A stretch of 64,000 nucleotides of DNA, taken from the NCBI GenBank assembly GCA_963210315.1, contig OY723284.1:1240001-1304000 (forward strand), written 5' to 3'. The position numbers and the translations under genes are program-made. Position 1 is the stretch's first letter; each line of letters opens with the position of its first letter. This document shows, piece after piece, positions 43,385-53,699 of this stretch. The notes beneath the pieces were generated by a model that searched no databases, was not told the origin of the DNA, and worked only from the letters and a program-made list of their open reading frames with translations. The stretch comes from Rhynchopus euleeides. Lineage: Eukaryota > Euglenozoa > Diplonemea > Diplonemida > Diplonemidae.

Positions 43385-46023
43385 TTAAAGTTTAAAACGC
43401 CGTTTTAAATTATTTAAAACGGGGTTTAAAACGGCAAAAACCCCTGCAAAATATAGGGGGAGACTTTTCGATTTTTTTTCTGGAACCCAAAATTGATCGT
43501 TTTGGGCCATCTGAGGCCATCTTCGGCAAAAAAATCCAATTTTGAGGCTCCCTGGGGGTCCCAAATGGGTGAACAAATTCCCTGTGTGAAATAGCCTATT
43601 GCAGGCCTTTTGAGCATGATCAGGCAAACACAGCTGTGTGGCAGGGCTTTCTGCGAAAATTCGCCTCCTGGTGAAGTGGGCTACTTTTCACCCTCCATTC
43701 ACCCTGGCCTCAACCCGTTCCTCTGCTCACCCTGACGCAAGCTCATGCCCTCATCGTTGACAATCACCCAGAAAAGATTCAGGATGGTACAGTACAGACT
43801 CGGGTGCACGAACGATCCAACGGTGGTGCCTGTTTGACTTGCTGGTGTATGGTTGATCATTGCTTGTTCCGTACATTTCGCTTTCTCAGCGCCCCCGCCT
43901 TCACCGAAACCCGATGCCCAACACGAGCGGTGTGGCGCCCGTGGTACTGACCCCTTCGGACCTTAACTCCAGCGGTAGCCGCCGGCTTTCTTCAAAGAAA
44001 CTCATCGATGACGTCCCCCCAGAGTGCAGGTTCCTGCTGCCTACCCACGATCATTAGGGTGCCGAGAGAATGGCTAGGTGATCAATAATTGTCCCAAACA
44101 CTAGCTTGGCAACAGCCAGAGCAACCCCAGGTGGGGCGCAGCCGAGTGCTGCAACCATCGTTCTGACAGCAACAACATCACCTGGCTGTCTTGTTGAACA
44201 CAGCCGTGATGAAGCTGGCTGCACTTCCTGTTTGGAGTTCATTGGGATCCGTTCTGCAAAAGTGAAAGTTGGAGGCAAAGAATACATGACGAGGATGGTT
44301 ACGCCTTTTGTAGGCTTCTCTCGATCAGAGAAGTCGGGCGTCCATAGGAGAGTAAAGAGAATACAGATATGCTCCTCTCAAAGAGGGGCAGGCCAAAGGT
44401 AGGCTCCAGGTGGCAACTGGAACTGTGCAACTTTTCCAGAAGGTGCTTCCAGGACTGTCGAAGGAGCTGGTGGAGTTCGCTGGGTCCATTGCCACCCCCA
44501 TCATGGTGATCGGCCTTCAACCTGCGACTTTGTATCATGGATTCAGCTCAAAAGGGTGCACATCGAGTGATGCAAGATGAAGATTCGACACTCCAGAAAT
44601 ATGCTGATGTCAAACTGCATTATTCCTGAGAACAACGGAGGGGGTGTGCCAACTGATGCCGGTGCGATTGATGCAACCCTCACCACAACGTCAGTGTCAC
44701 CTATTTTCCACCAATAATGTGTCCGCTGTGACAGGAATGCAGGAATAATCACCCAGAATATGAGCTGGGGGGCTTCAGGGGGCATGGAAATTTTTTTTTG
44801 GCCGAAATTTTTTTTTTGGTGTGAAAACACCACAGAAACGCCCTGTTTTAACCCCCGTTTTAAACTCCGTTTTAAATTAATTTAAAACGCGTTTTAGGAG
44901 GATCCTTGAAATCGGTAGTGGACAGTAGCGGACAGTAGCGGACAGGGCGGACATTTCCTTGTGGAAAAAGTGCCCGAAAAAAAAATTCGAAAAGGTCCCC
45001 CTTACAGAATTAGCCTTTTTTCAAAAAATCGGAAAATTTCGGACCGCAATTTGTACCCAAGAAAGTGCCGAATTTTCGGACTTGGTCCGATTTGAACGAT
45101 TTCCGTGCCTCTTGCAACCCCCATGAGGGGGGGGCTGCTGTTTCGGGTTCTTCCGGTGGCACATGCTGGGGTGTCAGGACAGGGAATCCTGCTCGCTGTA
45201 CCCGGTGATCCCTGACGCAGCCAGGAAGTGGAGAGCCTTGGAACCCTGGTTGAGGCCTGTAACACCCGGCCTTCCTGCCACTTGTGGCATTGTGGAGTGG
45301 AGGTGGTTATGGAGAAGGTTCTCTCTCCGTCCGGTCAAGCACAACCGTCCTCTCCAGCCAGGGGTCATCTACTTTCCAAACAAGGGCCAGGAACATGCTC
45401 AAACAAACTAATTGATCAGAAAATCTGGCTTGCCGTGGAATCATTGAGCAAAATTTGGGGAGTGATTGGTGCCCCATTGCTGCATATGACATGTCCATTT
45501 TTGACGATTTTTGGGCAGAATTTGGTGCGTGGGACCTTTCGATTTTCATGAATTTTTCGGAATTTCGTGGGGACCGGTACCCCATTTGAGGGCCAAAAAT
45601 CTCATTTCCGAGGCCTGGGAATGGTCGCAGTGGCCTCAGATGTCCAAAAACGTTCAATTAACCTCTCCTCGAAAAAAAATTCGAAAGGTCCCCCCTACTG
45701 GCACCCCGGATTAGGACATGTCTCTGGGGGTGTCCGGGGGCATTTTTGGCCCATTTTTGGCTGGGGAAAATGGGCCATTTTTCACGATTTTTTCGGTTTT
45801 TTGTCCGGACCGGCACCGCATTTGAGGGGCCAAAATCTGATTTCCGAGGCCCGGGAATGGTCGCAGTGGCTTCATTTGGCCAAAAACGTTCAATTTACCC
45901 TTCTCCAAAAAAAAATTCGAAAGGGTCCCCCTACAAATCGCCGGTCTTAGGAGCAAAAAATTTGGGCACCCAGATTTCAAAAATTTTCAAACTATTTTCT
46001 GGACCAAAAATCAAACTATTGAG

Positions 46024-46215
46024 GTCCTGGCCGGACATGTCCGGGGGGGGGTCAAAATTGGATTTCCCGAATTTCCGGGTCCGGACATGTCCGCCCGGAC
46101 ATCCGGACACCAGAAAATGTCCGCCCGGACATGTCCGCCCTGTCCGGGGCGGACATTTCTGGATGTCCGGATGTCCGGGCGGACATGTCCGGGCGGGAAA
46201 TTCGGGAAATGTCCG
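46024..46215. repeat. GGACATGTCC palindromic word array
   Basis: At least six GGACATGTCC or GGACATCC words, several with flanking CCGGG/CCCGG, are packed in about 190 bp; a shorter related block is at 52805-52870. The words are self-complementary, so the block can fold in many registers. It could be a subterminal binding-site array for a transposase. Confidence 0.7.
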
Positions 46216-46293
46216 GGGGGGGGGGGGGCATTGTTGTTAGCCCCCATTTAAAACTTTACATTTTAAACGTTTTAAATGTTTTAAATGTTTTAA

Positions 46294-47883
46294 CCCTTTA
46301 AGTCCCAAGGCGCAATATATTGCGCCTACACTTTCGGTTCACATTTTGTTAGCACGCATTTTTGTCTTTTTGGCAAACCCTGGGCACCATGAAAAGGGTT
46401 TGGACAGTTCTTTTCACGACAACAAAAATCGACGAGATATCTGTCTGTCGGTTGCCCGCCGTCAACCCTGAGAATCTGGGCCCAGGTCGGGTTTTCAGGT
46501 GAAAACAGCATTCTGGGCCCTCGGCTTTCTGTGCACACCCCAACAAGGTCTGGCATACTTTGCCGGGGGTCTTTGTGCCCGACCCTGGCCATCCGGTAAA
46601 TGGGACTCGAGAACCTTTCCAAGGAATCAAGACCCGCCCAGATACACCCCGATGTGGTGCACGTGTCAACTGAAGGCAAGGGAGTGCCTGATTGTCAATT
46701 CCTCGCCTGTCAAATGTACCTGGGACCCCCCGTGTTTAAGTCCCCCCCCTTGGAGACGATTTTCGGCCGGGGGGGACTTAAACACGGGGGGGGGCGGACC
46801 TAAACGCAGGGGGGCTTAAACACGGGGGTGGCACGGTGGAGACCAAGAAGACCTCTTCCACTTCCGTCGTAGGGGGTGATTCTGGTACGGATGGACTTTT
46901 GGCACCCCCCTTTCGACTCTGACAGCACCTGGAGGGCACCAGGTGGCCTCGCGGCCACTTGATGACCCTCCAGACCGGCCCACCCCCGTGTTTAGGTCCA
47001 CCTGTGCTTAAGTCCCCCCCTGCCAGACCCCCAGGGGGGGACTTAAACACGGGGGTAAGGGAGGGGGACTTATACACGGGGGGTCCCAGGCATGAGTGAT
47101 ATCTTATCCTGGCTTTGGGCCGTGCCCAGATTGAGCCAAGCTAAACGAGAAGAGTGTCTGATCTACTTGGGGAGAACATATTCGAGGCGCTTCTCTCTTC
47201 CGTGCGCAGTTGCAGCACCGAGTAGTCTGTAATAATACGAGACGAAGGGTGCTGTCCTCTCTGCGGCGACATCTGGTCGAGAACTCCGAGGAGAGGGTAG
47301 ACGGACACTGGCTGTCGGTGGCGGGATCACGGGGTAGTAGAGCGAGCGCAGGGCGACATCTCTGCGAACACTCTCTCTGGTTCAGCACTGCTGCGAATCA
47401 CAACAGTTGCTCTTGCAGCCGTCTGAGACAGACTTCCTGCGAGTGATTGAGGAAATAACCCCTTTTCGGGTGTTTTCCCACGGTTTCAAAGGGAAAATAG
47501 GCACTGAACATAGGCAAAAACCGCCTTGCCCATTCAGTGGCTTCATTCTCAGTCTTTTTGGCCGAACTTTTTTTTTCGTCGATGCAATTTGACTCGTTCT
47601 TTCCAATAACGCCATCTTCGGATGACTTTTTGGGGAGCCCCGCCACCCAAAAATTTTTGCTTTCGAAAATCTGCCGTTTTGTCACCCTCAAAATCACTGT
47701 TTGTTGGCCGTGCGAAAAAAGAGACATTTTTTTCGGGGCCAAAAAATGGCCATCGTGGAATCTTTCAGTCAAACGCGTTCATTTACGGCCAGGGTCGGGC
47801 AGAAAAACGAAAATTGAAGCAACTTGGTGTCCAAGGAGAAAAATCGGCCAAAATGGCCCAAAATAGCCTTGGGACTTAAAGGG
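46294..47883 (-). mobile_element. piggyBac-like non-autonomous element, copy A'
   Basis: 1590 bp, TTAA flanks at 46290-46293 and 47884-47887, reverse orientation to copy A and nearly identical to it. It is inserted at the other end of the hAT-like host than copy A, so the two copies arrived independently and were not duplicated with T. The homologous TTAA site in T1 is occupied by neither. Confidence 0.88.
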
Positions 47884-49767
47884 TTAAATTAAAACGCGTT
47901 TTAAATTAATTTAAAACGGAGTTTAAAACGGGGGTTAAAACAGGGCGTTTCTGTGGTGTTTTCACACCAAAAAAAAATTTTTTTCGGCCAAAAAAATTTT
48001 TCCATGCCCCCTGAGGCCCCCCAGCTCATATTCTGGGTGATTATTCCTGCATTCCTGTCACAGCGGACACATTATTGGTGGAAAATAGGTGGCACTGACG
48101 TTGTGGTGAGGGTTGCATCAATCGCACCGGCATCAGTTGGCACACCCCCTCCGTTGTTCTCAGGAATAATGCAGTTTGACATCAGCATATTTCTGGAGTG
48201 TCGAATCTTCATCTTGCATCACTCGATGTGCACCCTTTTGAGCTGAATCCATGATACAAAGTCGCAGGTTGAAGGCCGGATCACCATGATGGGGATGGCA
48301 ATGGACCCAGCGAACTCCACCAGCTCCTTCGACAGTCCTGGAAGCACCTTCTGGAAAAGTTGCACAGTTCCAGTTGCCACCTGGAGCCTACCTTTGGCCT
48401 GCCCCTCTTTGAGAGGAGCATATCTGTATTCCCTTTACTCTCCTATGGACGCCCGACTTCTCTGATCGAGAGAAGCCTACAAAAGGCGTAACCATCCTCG
48501 TCTTCTATTCTTTGCCTCCAACTTTCACTTTTGCAGAACGGATCCCGACGAACTCCAAACAGGAAGTGCAGCCAGCTTCATCACGGCTGTGTTCAACAAG
48601 ACAGCCAGGTGATGTTGTTGCTGTCAGAACGATGGTTGCAGCACTCGGCTGCGCCCCACCTGGGGTTGCTCTGGCTGTTGCCAAGCTAGTGTTTGGGACA
48701 ATTATTGATCACCTAGCCATTCTCTCGGCACCCTAATGATCGTGGGTAGGCAGCAGGAACCTGCACTCTGGGGGGACATCATCGATGAGTTTCTTTGAAG
48801 AAACCGGCGGCTACCGCTGGAGTTAAGGTCCGAAGGGGTCAGTACCACGGGCGCCACACCGCTCGTGTTGGGGCATCGGGTTTCGGTGAAGGCGGGGGCG
48901 CTGAGAAAGCGAAATGTACGGAACAAGCAATGATCAACCATACACCAGCAAGTCAAACAGGCACCACCGTTGGATCGTTCGTGCACCCGAGTCTGTACTG
49001 TACCATCCTGAATCTTTTCTGGGTGATTGTCAACGATGAGGGCATGAGCTTGCGTCAGGGTGAGCAGAGGAACGGGTTGAGGCCAGGGTGAATGGAGAGT
49101 GAAAAGTAGCCCACTTCACCAGGAGGCGAATTTTCGCAGAAAGCCCTGCCACACAGCTGTGTTTGCCTGATCATGCTCAAAAGGCCTGCAATAGGCTATT
49201 TCACACAGGGAATTTGTTCACCCATTTGGGACCCCCAGGGAGCCTCAAAATTGGATTTTTTTGCCGAAGATGGCCTCAGATGGCCCAAAACGACCAATTT
49301 TGGGTTCCAGAAAAAAAAATCGAAAAGTCTCCCCCTATATTTTGCAGGGTTTTTTGCCGTTTTAAACCCCGTTTTAAACCCCATTTTAAATACTGTATAC
49401 GTAAATATTTTGGAACGTAAATATTATGGAACGTAAATATTTTGGAACGCTGCACGGTGGACTCCAGCGGCCCTAGCGGGAGTCTGGGAGCGGGAGTCTG
49501 AGCGGGTGTCAAAGACTCCCGCTAGCGGGAGTCTATACTCCCGCTAGGGGGAGTCTGACTCCCCCTAGCGGGAGTCTTTTCACCTATTTTCATCCATTTT
49601 TCCCATGATATAGTTACAGTCTACTGGCGTGGGGGGTAAAATCATGGTGGAAGAGGGATGGGGAGGGGCTTGTTTTGCTTCTGTCAGTTTCCCCGGACTC
49701 TGGACTACCTACCTATCCTCCTGGTAGCGGCTACACCTGCGGAGGTGAGCGGTTAGAATTTGAGGTG

Positions 49768-50634
49768 TCAAAGTGCGGCCATCGCCTGTCGTAGTTGTGT
49801 TACACCTTGGGCAAGACAAGCCATCCTGCAGGCCTCATCTTCTTCGTCAGAACTGTCATCCCCCTCCTGCTGTGCGCGTTGGTCAAGCGTGCTCAAAGTC
49901 GCCTCGGATGACACGAATGGTGTGAAAGTCGCCCCCAGCGGGATTGGCATTTTGCACAAGCAGAGCGATAATTTGCGGTGTCCTTCGGGGAACCGGAACA
50001 GGAAGTAGGGCGCGCTGATGGGTTCAACGAAGTCCTGTGTGTTGCAGTGCACAAACCCCTTCTGCAGCTGTGTCAACTGTGTGCAAAGAACATACACAGC
50101 CAATCTATGAGCGTGTCGGGTGTGCAGACACGGACAGAGGATGACTTCTCTATACCCGAGGATCCCGTCCTGCGACAGGTGCGCAACCTTCCAAGGTATG
50201 CCCGATGCGCGCCGCTTCTCTTCTGCCATCGCAAGATCTCTCTCGTAAGTTGCGGAGCTGGCGATTGTAACGGCATCTTTCTTGCGATGTCCGTTCTCTG
50301 CTTCTTCAAATTCGTCGTTGTTCTGCAGAGGCACTGCATCTTCTGGAGCCCACCAATGATGGAGACTGTGTACGTAGGCATTCCGCGTTGATCCCTTTTC
50401 GGCATGCTCCATCAACCAGTGAAATATATGCCCTGAGATCCGAGCACGCAAGAAGGGAATCAGGGCTGACTCATCCTTGCATCCCCAGAAGCGCCAGGGG
50501 ATGTCTGCATACCGGAAATGCATGAGGTCTGCAAGGGAGACAAAGAGGTAGCGGAACAAGCCCTTGTAGGTGTGTCCTGTGACAGGCAAGCACGACCTTC
50601 CGGAACTGAGCACCTGTCCCATGCTGCGACACAT
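49768..50634 (-). CDS. element-F hypothetical protein, 288 residues
   Basis: Begins with an ATG (MCRSMGQ) and is the longest frame in element F. It has Trp/His-rich stretches (DIPWRFWGCKDE, HIFHWLMEH, HSLHHWWAPED), a polar middle with EEAENGHRKKD, and a C-terminal acidic patch (EGDDSSDEEDEA). No DDE/D triad or zinc finger can be assigned by eye. It could be a fragment of a transposase-accessory protein. The 200 bases upstream of the ATG stay open in nearby frames, so an upstream exon is possible. Function unknown. Confidence 0.4.
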   Translation of the reverse strand: MCRSMGQVLSSGRSCLPVTGHTYKGLFRYLFVSLADLMHFRYADIPWRFWGCKDESALIPFLRARISGHIFHWLMEHAEKGSTRNAYVHSLHHWWAPEDAVPLQNNDEFEEAENGHRKKDAVTIASSATYERDLAMAEEKRRASGIPWKVAHLSQDGILGYREVILCPCLHTRHAHRLAVYVLCTQLTQLQKGFVHCNTQDFVEPISAPYFLFRFPEGHRKLSLCLCKMPIPLGATFTPFVSSEATLSTLDQRAQQEGDDSSDEEDEACRMACLAQGVTQLRQAMAAL

Positions 50635-50879
50635 TCAGTGCAAGGTTTGTACAGGTCTTGTCGAATATTTTTTTGTTGTCTCATCCAGCAGGGGTGGAGC
50701 TTGAAATATGGGGTTGCGGGCTGGATCGGGTCAGATCGGGTCAGCCAATTTTTTCTTATGGGTTCCCCCCCGGTTCGTCTCAGAGATCAGTGCTCGGGCC
50801 CAGCCTCCCGCGAGGTACCGGAACCGATATGCAGCCCCGGACGCGCAAGGACTTGGTTACAAGACAAACACATGCCGTA

Positions 50880-51095
50880 GGGGGGGTCTGGGAGGCGGAG
50901 CTCCCAGCCGCCGGAGGCCACGGTAGTGAACATCTGTGACTTGCGGGCGTACGGATTCTGTGTGAGTTGGCTGCGTCCTCCTGAGGATACTGAGATTCCC
51001 TGATGTAAAGGGCTTGGGTACAAGACAGGCACATGCCACAGGGGGGTCTGGGGGGCGGAGCCCCCCAGCCACCGGAGGCCACGGTAGTAAACGTC
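50880..51095 (-). repeat. GC-hairpin repeat pair, copies 4 and 5 inside F
   Basis: Reverse-orientation pair spaced about 157 bp. The copy at 51040-51095 keeps the perfect CTGGGGGGC/GCCCCCCAG hairpin; the copy at 50880-50935 has a changed stem (CTGGGAGCTCCGCCTCCCAG), shortened on one arm. The spacer again has GGACGCAGCCAACTCACACAGAATCCGTACGCCCGCA-type blocks as at 2.8 kb. Confidence 0.75.
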
Positions 51096-51591
51096 TGTTG
51101 CACGGTACGGGTTGGGCAGCTTCATTTGTCCTCTATTGTGACTGTTTGAGGCCTGTGCTCATGTCGCTGGGGTCACTTTGCTCACGAAACGCCTCCTGGT
51201 CACCTTGAGGCCCCAAGGCGAGGAGCCAACTTTTCCGGTTTCCCGAAAATCTATATTTTTTTTTCTTTTTACCCCTGACCTGATTTTTTGTGAGGGCCTG
51301 CAGAAAATCAGGTCAGCTGACCCGAAAAACCCCCCAAGCTCCACCCCTGTCATCCAGTACCCTGATCAGCCGCATGGCGAGCCCCTTGCAGTCATGGAGT
51401 GCTGGGGTGACGTAGCGGGCATTGGGAAGCACACCTGCCAAGAGGGAGGGGTAGCCAGCCTCTTTCATCTCAGAGAGAGTCAGGTGCGGGTATCGATGCA
51501 CCTGTTGATACCAGCGTTCTTCTGGGATGTCGCACAGTGAGCATCGGTGCCCTCGCCCCCCGCATCGCCTCATTGTTGCCCACTGCTGATC

Positions 51592-51689
51592 TATACTCCC
51601 GCTAGCGGGAGTTGGACTCCCCCTAGTTGAGACTCCCGAAAAGGGTTAAACCCGGTAGTGGTACCCTACCCCCGCTGGAGTCCACCGTG
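51592..51689. repeat. internal copy of the element-F right terminus
   Basis: Nearly identical to 52385-52470 (CTAGCGGGAGTTGGACTCC ... CCCTACCCCCGCTGGAGTCC ... ACCGTG), with about 14 extra bases before CCCTACC. No matching internal left end was found. Confidence 0.7.
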
Positions 51690-51838
51690 CAAGGCCGGAT
51701 CAGCCCACGGGTGGGTTTGAGGAAGAAATCTGGGGGGGCAAATTTTGCTGCGACTTCCGGTTTCACCCGGCCGAACTCCAGCATCTATCCAGACCCACGG
51801 TGCCAAGCCGTTCGCCCGTGTCGCGATCATTCGCGGCT

Positions 51839-52219
51839 TCAGGCTGCCCCCGACGACACGTTTGTATCCTGCACCTTGCCATACTTCGCCTCCACCTTGT
51901 ATATGACGGAGAGCGCCCTCCTTCCGCATCGTTGCGACTTCCCTGACAGCGAACTTATCCATGTCAGGGAAGACATGGCGATGATTGCGTTGGCCACCTG
52001 GGTGCTGTGCTGGTGGAGCTCCTTGCTCAACACCGTTGCTAGGAGCCTTCTAATGGATCCCAGTGTCAGCACACTGCCCCCTTTTTTAACAGGGAAGGCC
52101 GTGCAAAAATCATGCACAATGTTCGTCGCCTCCGCAGCCTCGGGACTCTCTGCGCTCTTCTTCTTCTTAATCGACTTTGCCGCCGGCTTCGCTGCCGGCT
52201 TCGTTGTCGTCTTCCCCAT
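51839..52219 (-). CDS. histone-H2B-like ORF in element F
   Basis: 126 residues, ATG in AAAAATGG. A Lys/Ala-rich tail (KTTTKPAAKPAAKSIKKKK) is followed by NIVHDFCTAF, KKGGSVLTLGSIRRLL and KELHQHSTQVANAI. These line up in order with H2B helix 2 (IMNSFV), the KRSTIT-SREIQTAV loop and helix 3, and ELAKHAVSEGTKAV. About 14 residues of the normal helix 2 are missing. The reading after ANAI (TWISSLSGKSQ...) is not histone-like, and a second frame (51666-51962) overlaps it, so a frameshift or decay is possible. Being inside a transposon with terminal repeats, it looks captured or exapted. Resemblance was judged by eye only. Confidence 0.35.
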   Translation of the reverse strand: MGKTTTKPAAKPAAKSIKKKKSAESPEAAEATNIVHDFCTAFPVKKGGSVLTLGSIRRLLATVLSKELHQHSTQVANAIIAMSSLTWISSLSGKSQRCGRRALSVIYKVEAKYGKVQDTNVSSGAA

Positions 52220-52992
52220 TTTTGTGAATCAGGTCTGCGAGCTGGGATGGGTGGAAACGTCCGTTTCGTTTGGTGTGGCTGTACTTCAGTGACGAGTGCC
52301 ACATTGCATAGGTATCATGGGAAAAATGAGTGAAAATAGGTGAAAAGACTCCCGCTAGGGGGAGTCAGACTCCCCCTAGCGGGAGTATAGACTCCCGCTA
52401 GCGGGAGTTGGACTCCCCCTAGTTGAGACTCCCGAAAAGGGTTACCCTACCCCCGCTGGAGTCCACCGTGTGGTGGGTTGGCGTTCCAGATTTTTTTCGT
52501 TCCATAATATTTACAGGGCTTTCTGCGACTCGGGGACTTGGACCAGGTGATCGGACGGCATACAGAGTCCCTGACGGGACCTACTCGTGCACTTTTCGCG
52601 CGATTCCTGACGCAAGCCGTCCTCACCACCGAGTCCCCAACTGGCCCTGTAAATATTATGGAACGTAAATATTATGGAACGGACCGGCCAAAAATGGGCC
52701 CGTTCCATAATATTTACGTATACGGTAATTTAAAACGGCGTTTTAAACTTTAAAACGTTTAAAATGTTTAAAACTCGGTTTCTAACAACACTGGGGGGGG
52801 GGTCAAAATTGGACCCGGACATCCGGACACCCGGATTTCCGGGTCCGGGCATGTCCGCCCTGTCCGCCCTGAAATCGCCTAAGGGGCCGGGGGAAATCCA
52901 GGAAATTCGGGAAATCCAGGAATATGAAGAATCCTCCTTAATTTAAAACATTTAAAACGTTTAAAACGTAAAGTTTTAAATGGGGGCTAACA

Positions 52993-53683
52993 CACGGTGG
53001 GATCTTGTAAATCTTACATGTATAACTACAAGTATATACATGTATTATACATGTATAATACTTGCATGTCAACTATTATACATGTATAATACATGTATAT
53101 GCCTGAAATATACATGTAAAATACATGTATATCAAGTAAAAATACAAGTATAATACTTGCATGTCAACTATTATACTTGTATTTTTACTTGATATACATG
53201 TATTTTACATGTATATTTCAGGCATTTACATGTATTTTACATGTATAATACTTGTCATGCAAGTATTATACATGTAAAATACTTGCATGACAAGTAAAAT
53301 ACATGTATAATACTTGCATGACAAGTAAAATACTTGCATGCAAGTAAAATACATGTATTTTACTTGCATGCAAGTATTTTACTTGTCATGCAAGTATTTT
53401 ACATGTATAATACTTGCATGACAAGTATTATACATGTAAAATACATGTAAATGCCTGAAATATACATGTAAAATACATGTATATCAAGTAAAAATACAAG
53501 TATAATAGTTGACATGCAAGTATTATACTTGTATTTTTACTTGATATACATGTATTTTACATGTATATTTCAGGCATATACATGTATTATACATGTATAA
53601 TAGTTGACATGCAAGTATTATACATGTATAATACATGTATATACTTGTAGTTATACATGTAAAATTTACAAGATCCCACCGTG
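52993..53683. mobile_element. element G, 691-bp hierarchical palindrome
   Basis: Ends CACGGTGGGATCTTGTAA and its inverse, CA flanks at 52991-52992 and 53684-53685. It interrupts the T1 right end, whose intact form (GGGCTAACAACAATG) is seen inverted at the T2 left end, so the 2-bp CA duplication is proven. The two arms of about 340 bp are nearly perfect complements around CTTGCATGCAAG (53333-53344). Each arm itself contains a palindrome bounded by TGCCTGAAATATACATG (53099-53225 in the left arm). The whole is built from words such as TACATGTA, ACTTGCATG and ACAAGTA. No ORF. It shares CACGGTGG with element F, so F-type transposase may mobilise it. Confidence 0.85.
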
Positions 53684-53699
53684 CAACAATGGGAGACCC

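Larger units (their letters stand above)
49453..52470 (-). mobile_element. element F, CACGGTGG ends, 2-bp duplication
   Basis: 3018 bp with ends CACGGTGGACTCCAGCGG and its inverse. TG flanks at 49451-49452 and 52471-52472; the intact MITE copies show a single TG. Long subterminal inverted repeats hold many GACTCCC/CTAGCGGGAGT words (49475-49615 and 52345-52440). CAC-starting ends with 2-bp duplications fit the CACTA-Mirage-Chapaev group, tentatively. Two minus-strand ORFs lie inside. A second copy of the right terminus ends at 51689, so F may have formed from two copies, or gained 51690-52470 by recombination. Confidence 0.75.
49393..52725 (-). mobile_element. TA-flanked MITE-like element, copy 3, split by F
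   Basis: Same family as 36006 and 36557. Left piece 49393-49450 and right piece 52473-52725, TA flanks at 49391-49392 and 52726-52727. The host sequence TTTAAA-TA-ATTTAAAAC is whole in T1, proving the TA duplication. Split in GAACGCTG/GTGGG, which is uninterrupted in copies 1 and 2. Confidence 0.85.
46229..52793. mobile_element. hAT-like element T2, inserted in H
   Basis: Ends CATTGTTGTTAG (left) and inverted CAGTGTTGTTAG (right), so it lies inverted relative to T1. The flanks are G runs allowing an 8-bp GGGGGGGG duplication (46221-46228, 52794-52801). The core (47888-49392) is nearly identical to the T1 core after reverse-complementing. It holds its own piggyBac-like copy (A') and the split TA element. 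Short + frames at 47953-48246 and 48512-48736 are conserved with T1 but too short to assign. Confidence 0.82.
44897..52937. mobile_element. element H (GGAGGATC ends), split by T2
   Basis: Ends GGAGGATCCTT and inverted GGAGGATTCTT, inserted into T1 with a 2-3 bp duplication (TA or TTA). T2 shows the empty site. H-derived sequence is 44897-46228 and 52794-52937. It holds recurring motifs AAAAATTCGAAA(A)GGTCCCCC and GTCGCAGTGGC, and a block rich in CCGGACATGTCCGG palindromic words (46024-46215). No convincing ORF. Family unknown. Confidence 0.7.
41754..53691. mobile_element. hAT-like element T1, host of the transposon nest
   Basis: Ends are CAGTGTTGTTAG (left) and the reverse complement of CATTGTTGTTAG (right), with a perfect 8-bp duplication GGAGACCC at 41746-41753 and 53692-53699. 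CAGTG-type ends with 8-bp duplications are the hAT signature. The subterminal parts are tandem GTTTTAAA words. Without insertions the element is about 1.6 kb (41754-41797, 43389-44896, 52938-52992, 53686-53691). Its core has only short ORFs (minus strand near 44054-44287 and 44543-44833, also present in T2), so it is non-autonomous or decayed. It carries insertions of a piggyBac-like element, element H and the palindrome G. Confidence 0.85.

Noticed and set aside
53000-53680. CRISPR-like array because of evenly repeated short words
   Set aside because: Eukaryotic context, no unique spacers, and the repeats are explained by one hierarchical palindrome with transposon-type flanks.
41754-53691. 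One large 11-kb inverted-repeat transposon (Polinton-like) instead of a nest
   Set aside because: Left and right ends interleave (T1, T2 starts; T2, T1 ends are of two types) and removal of each element restores an intact host site, which fits nested small elements; no polymerase or integrase gene is present.
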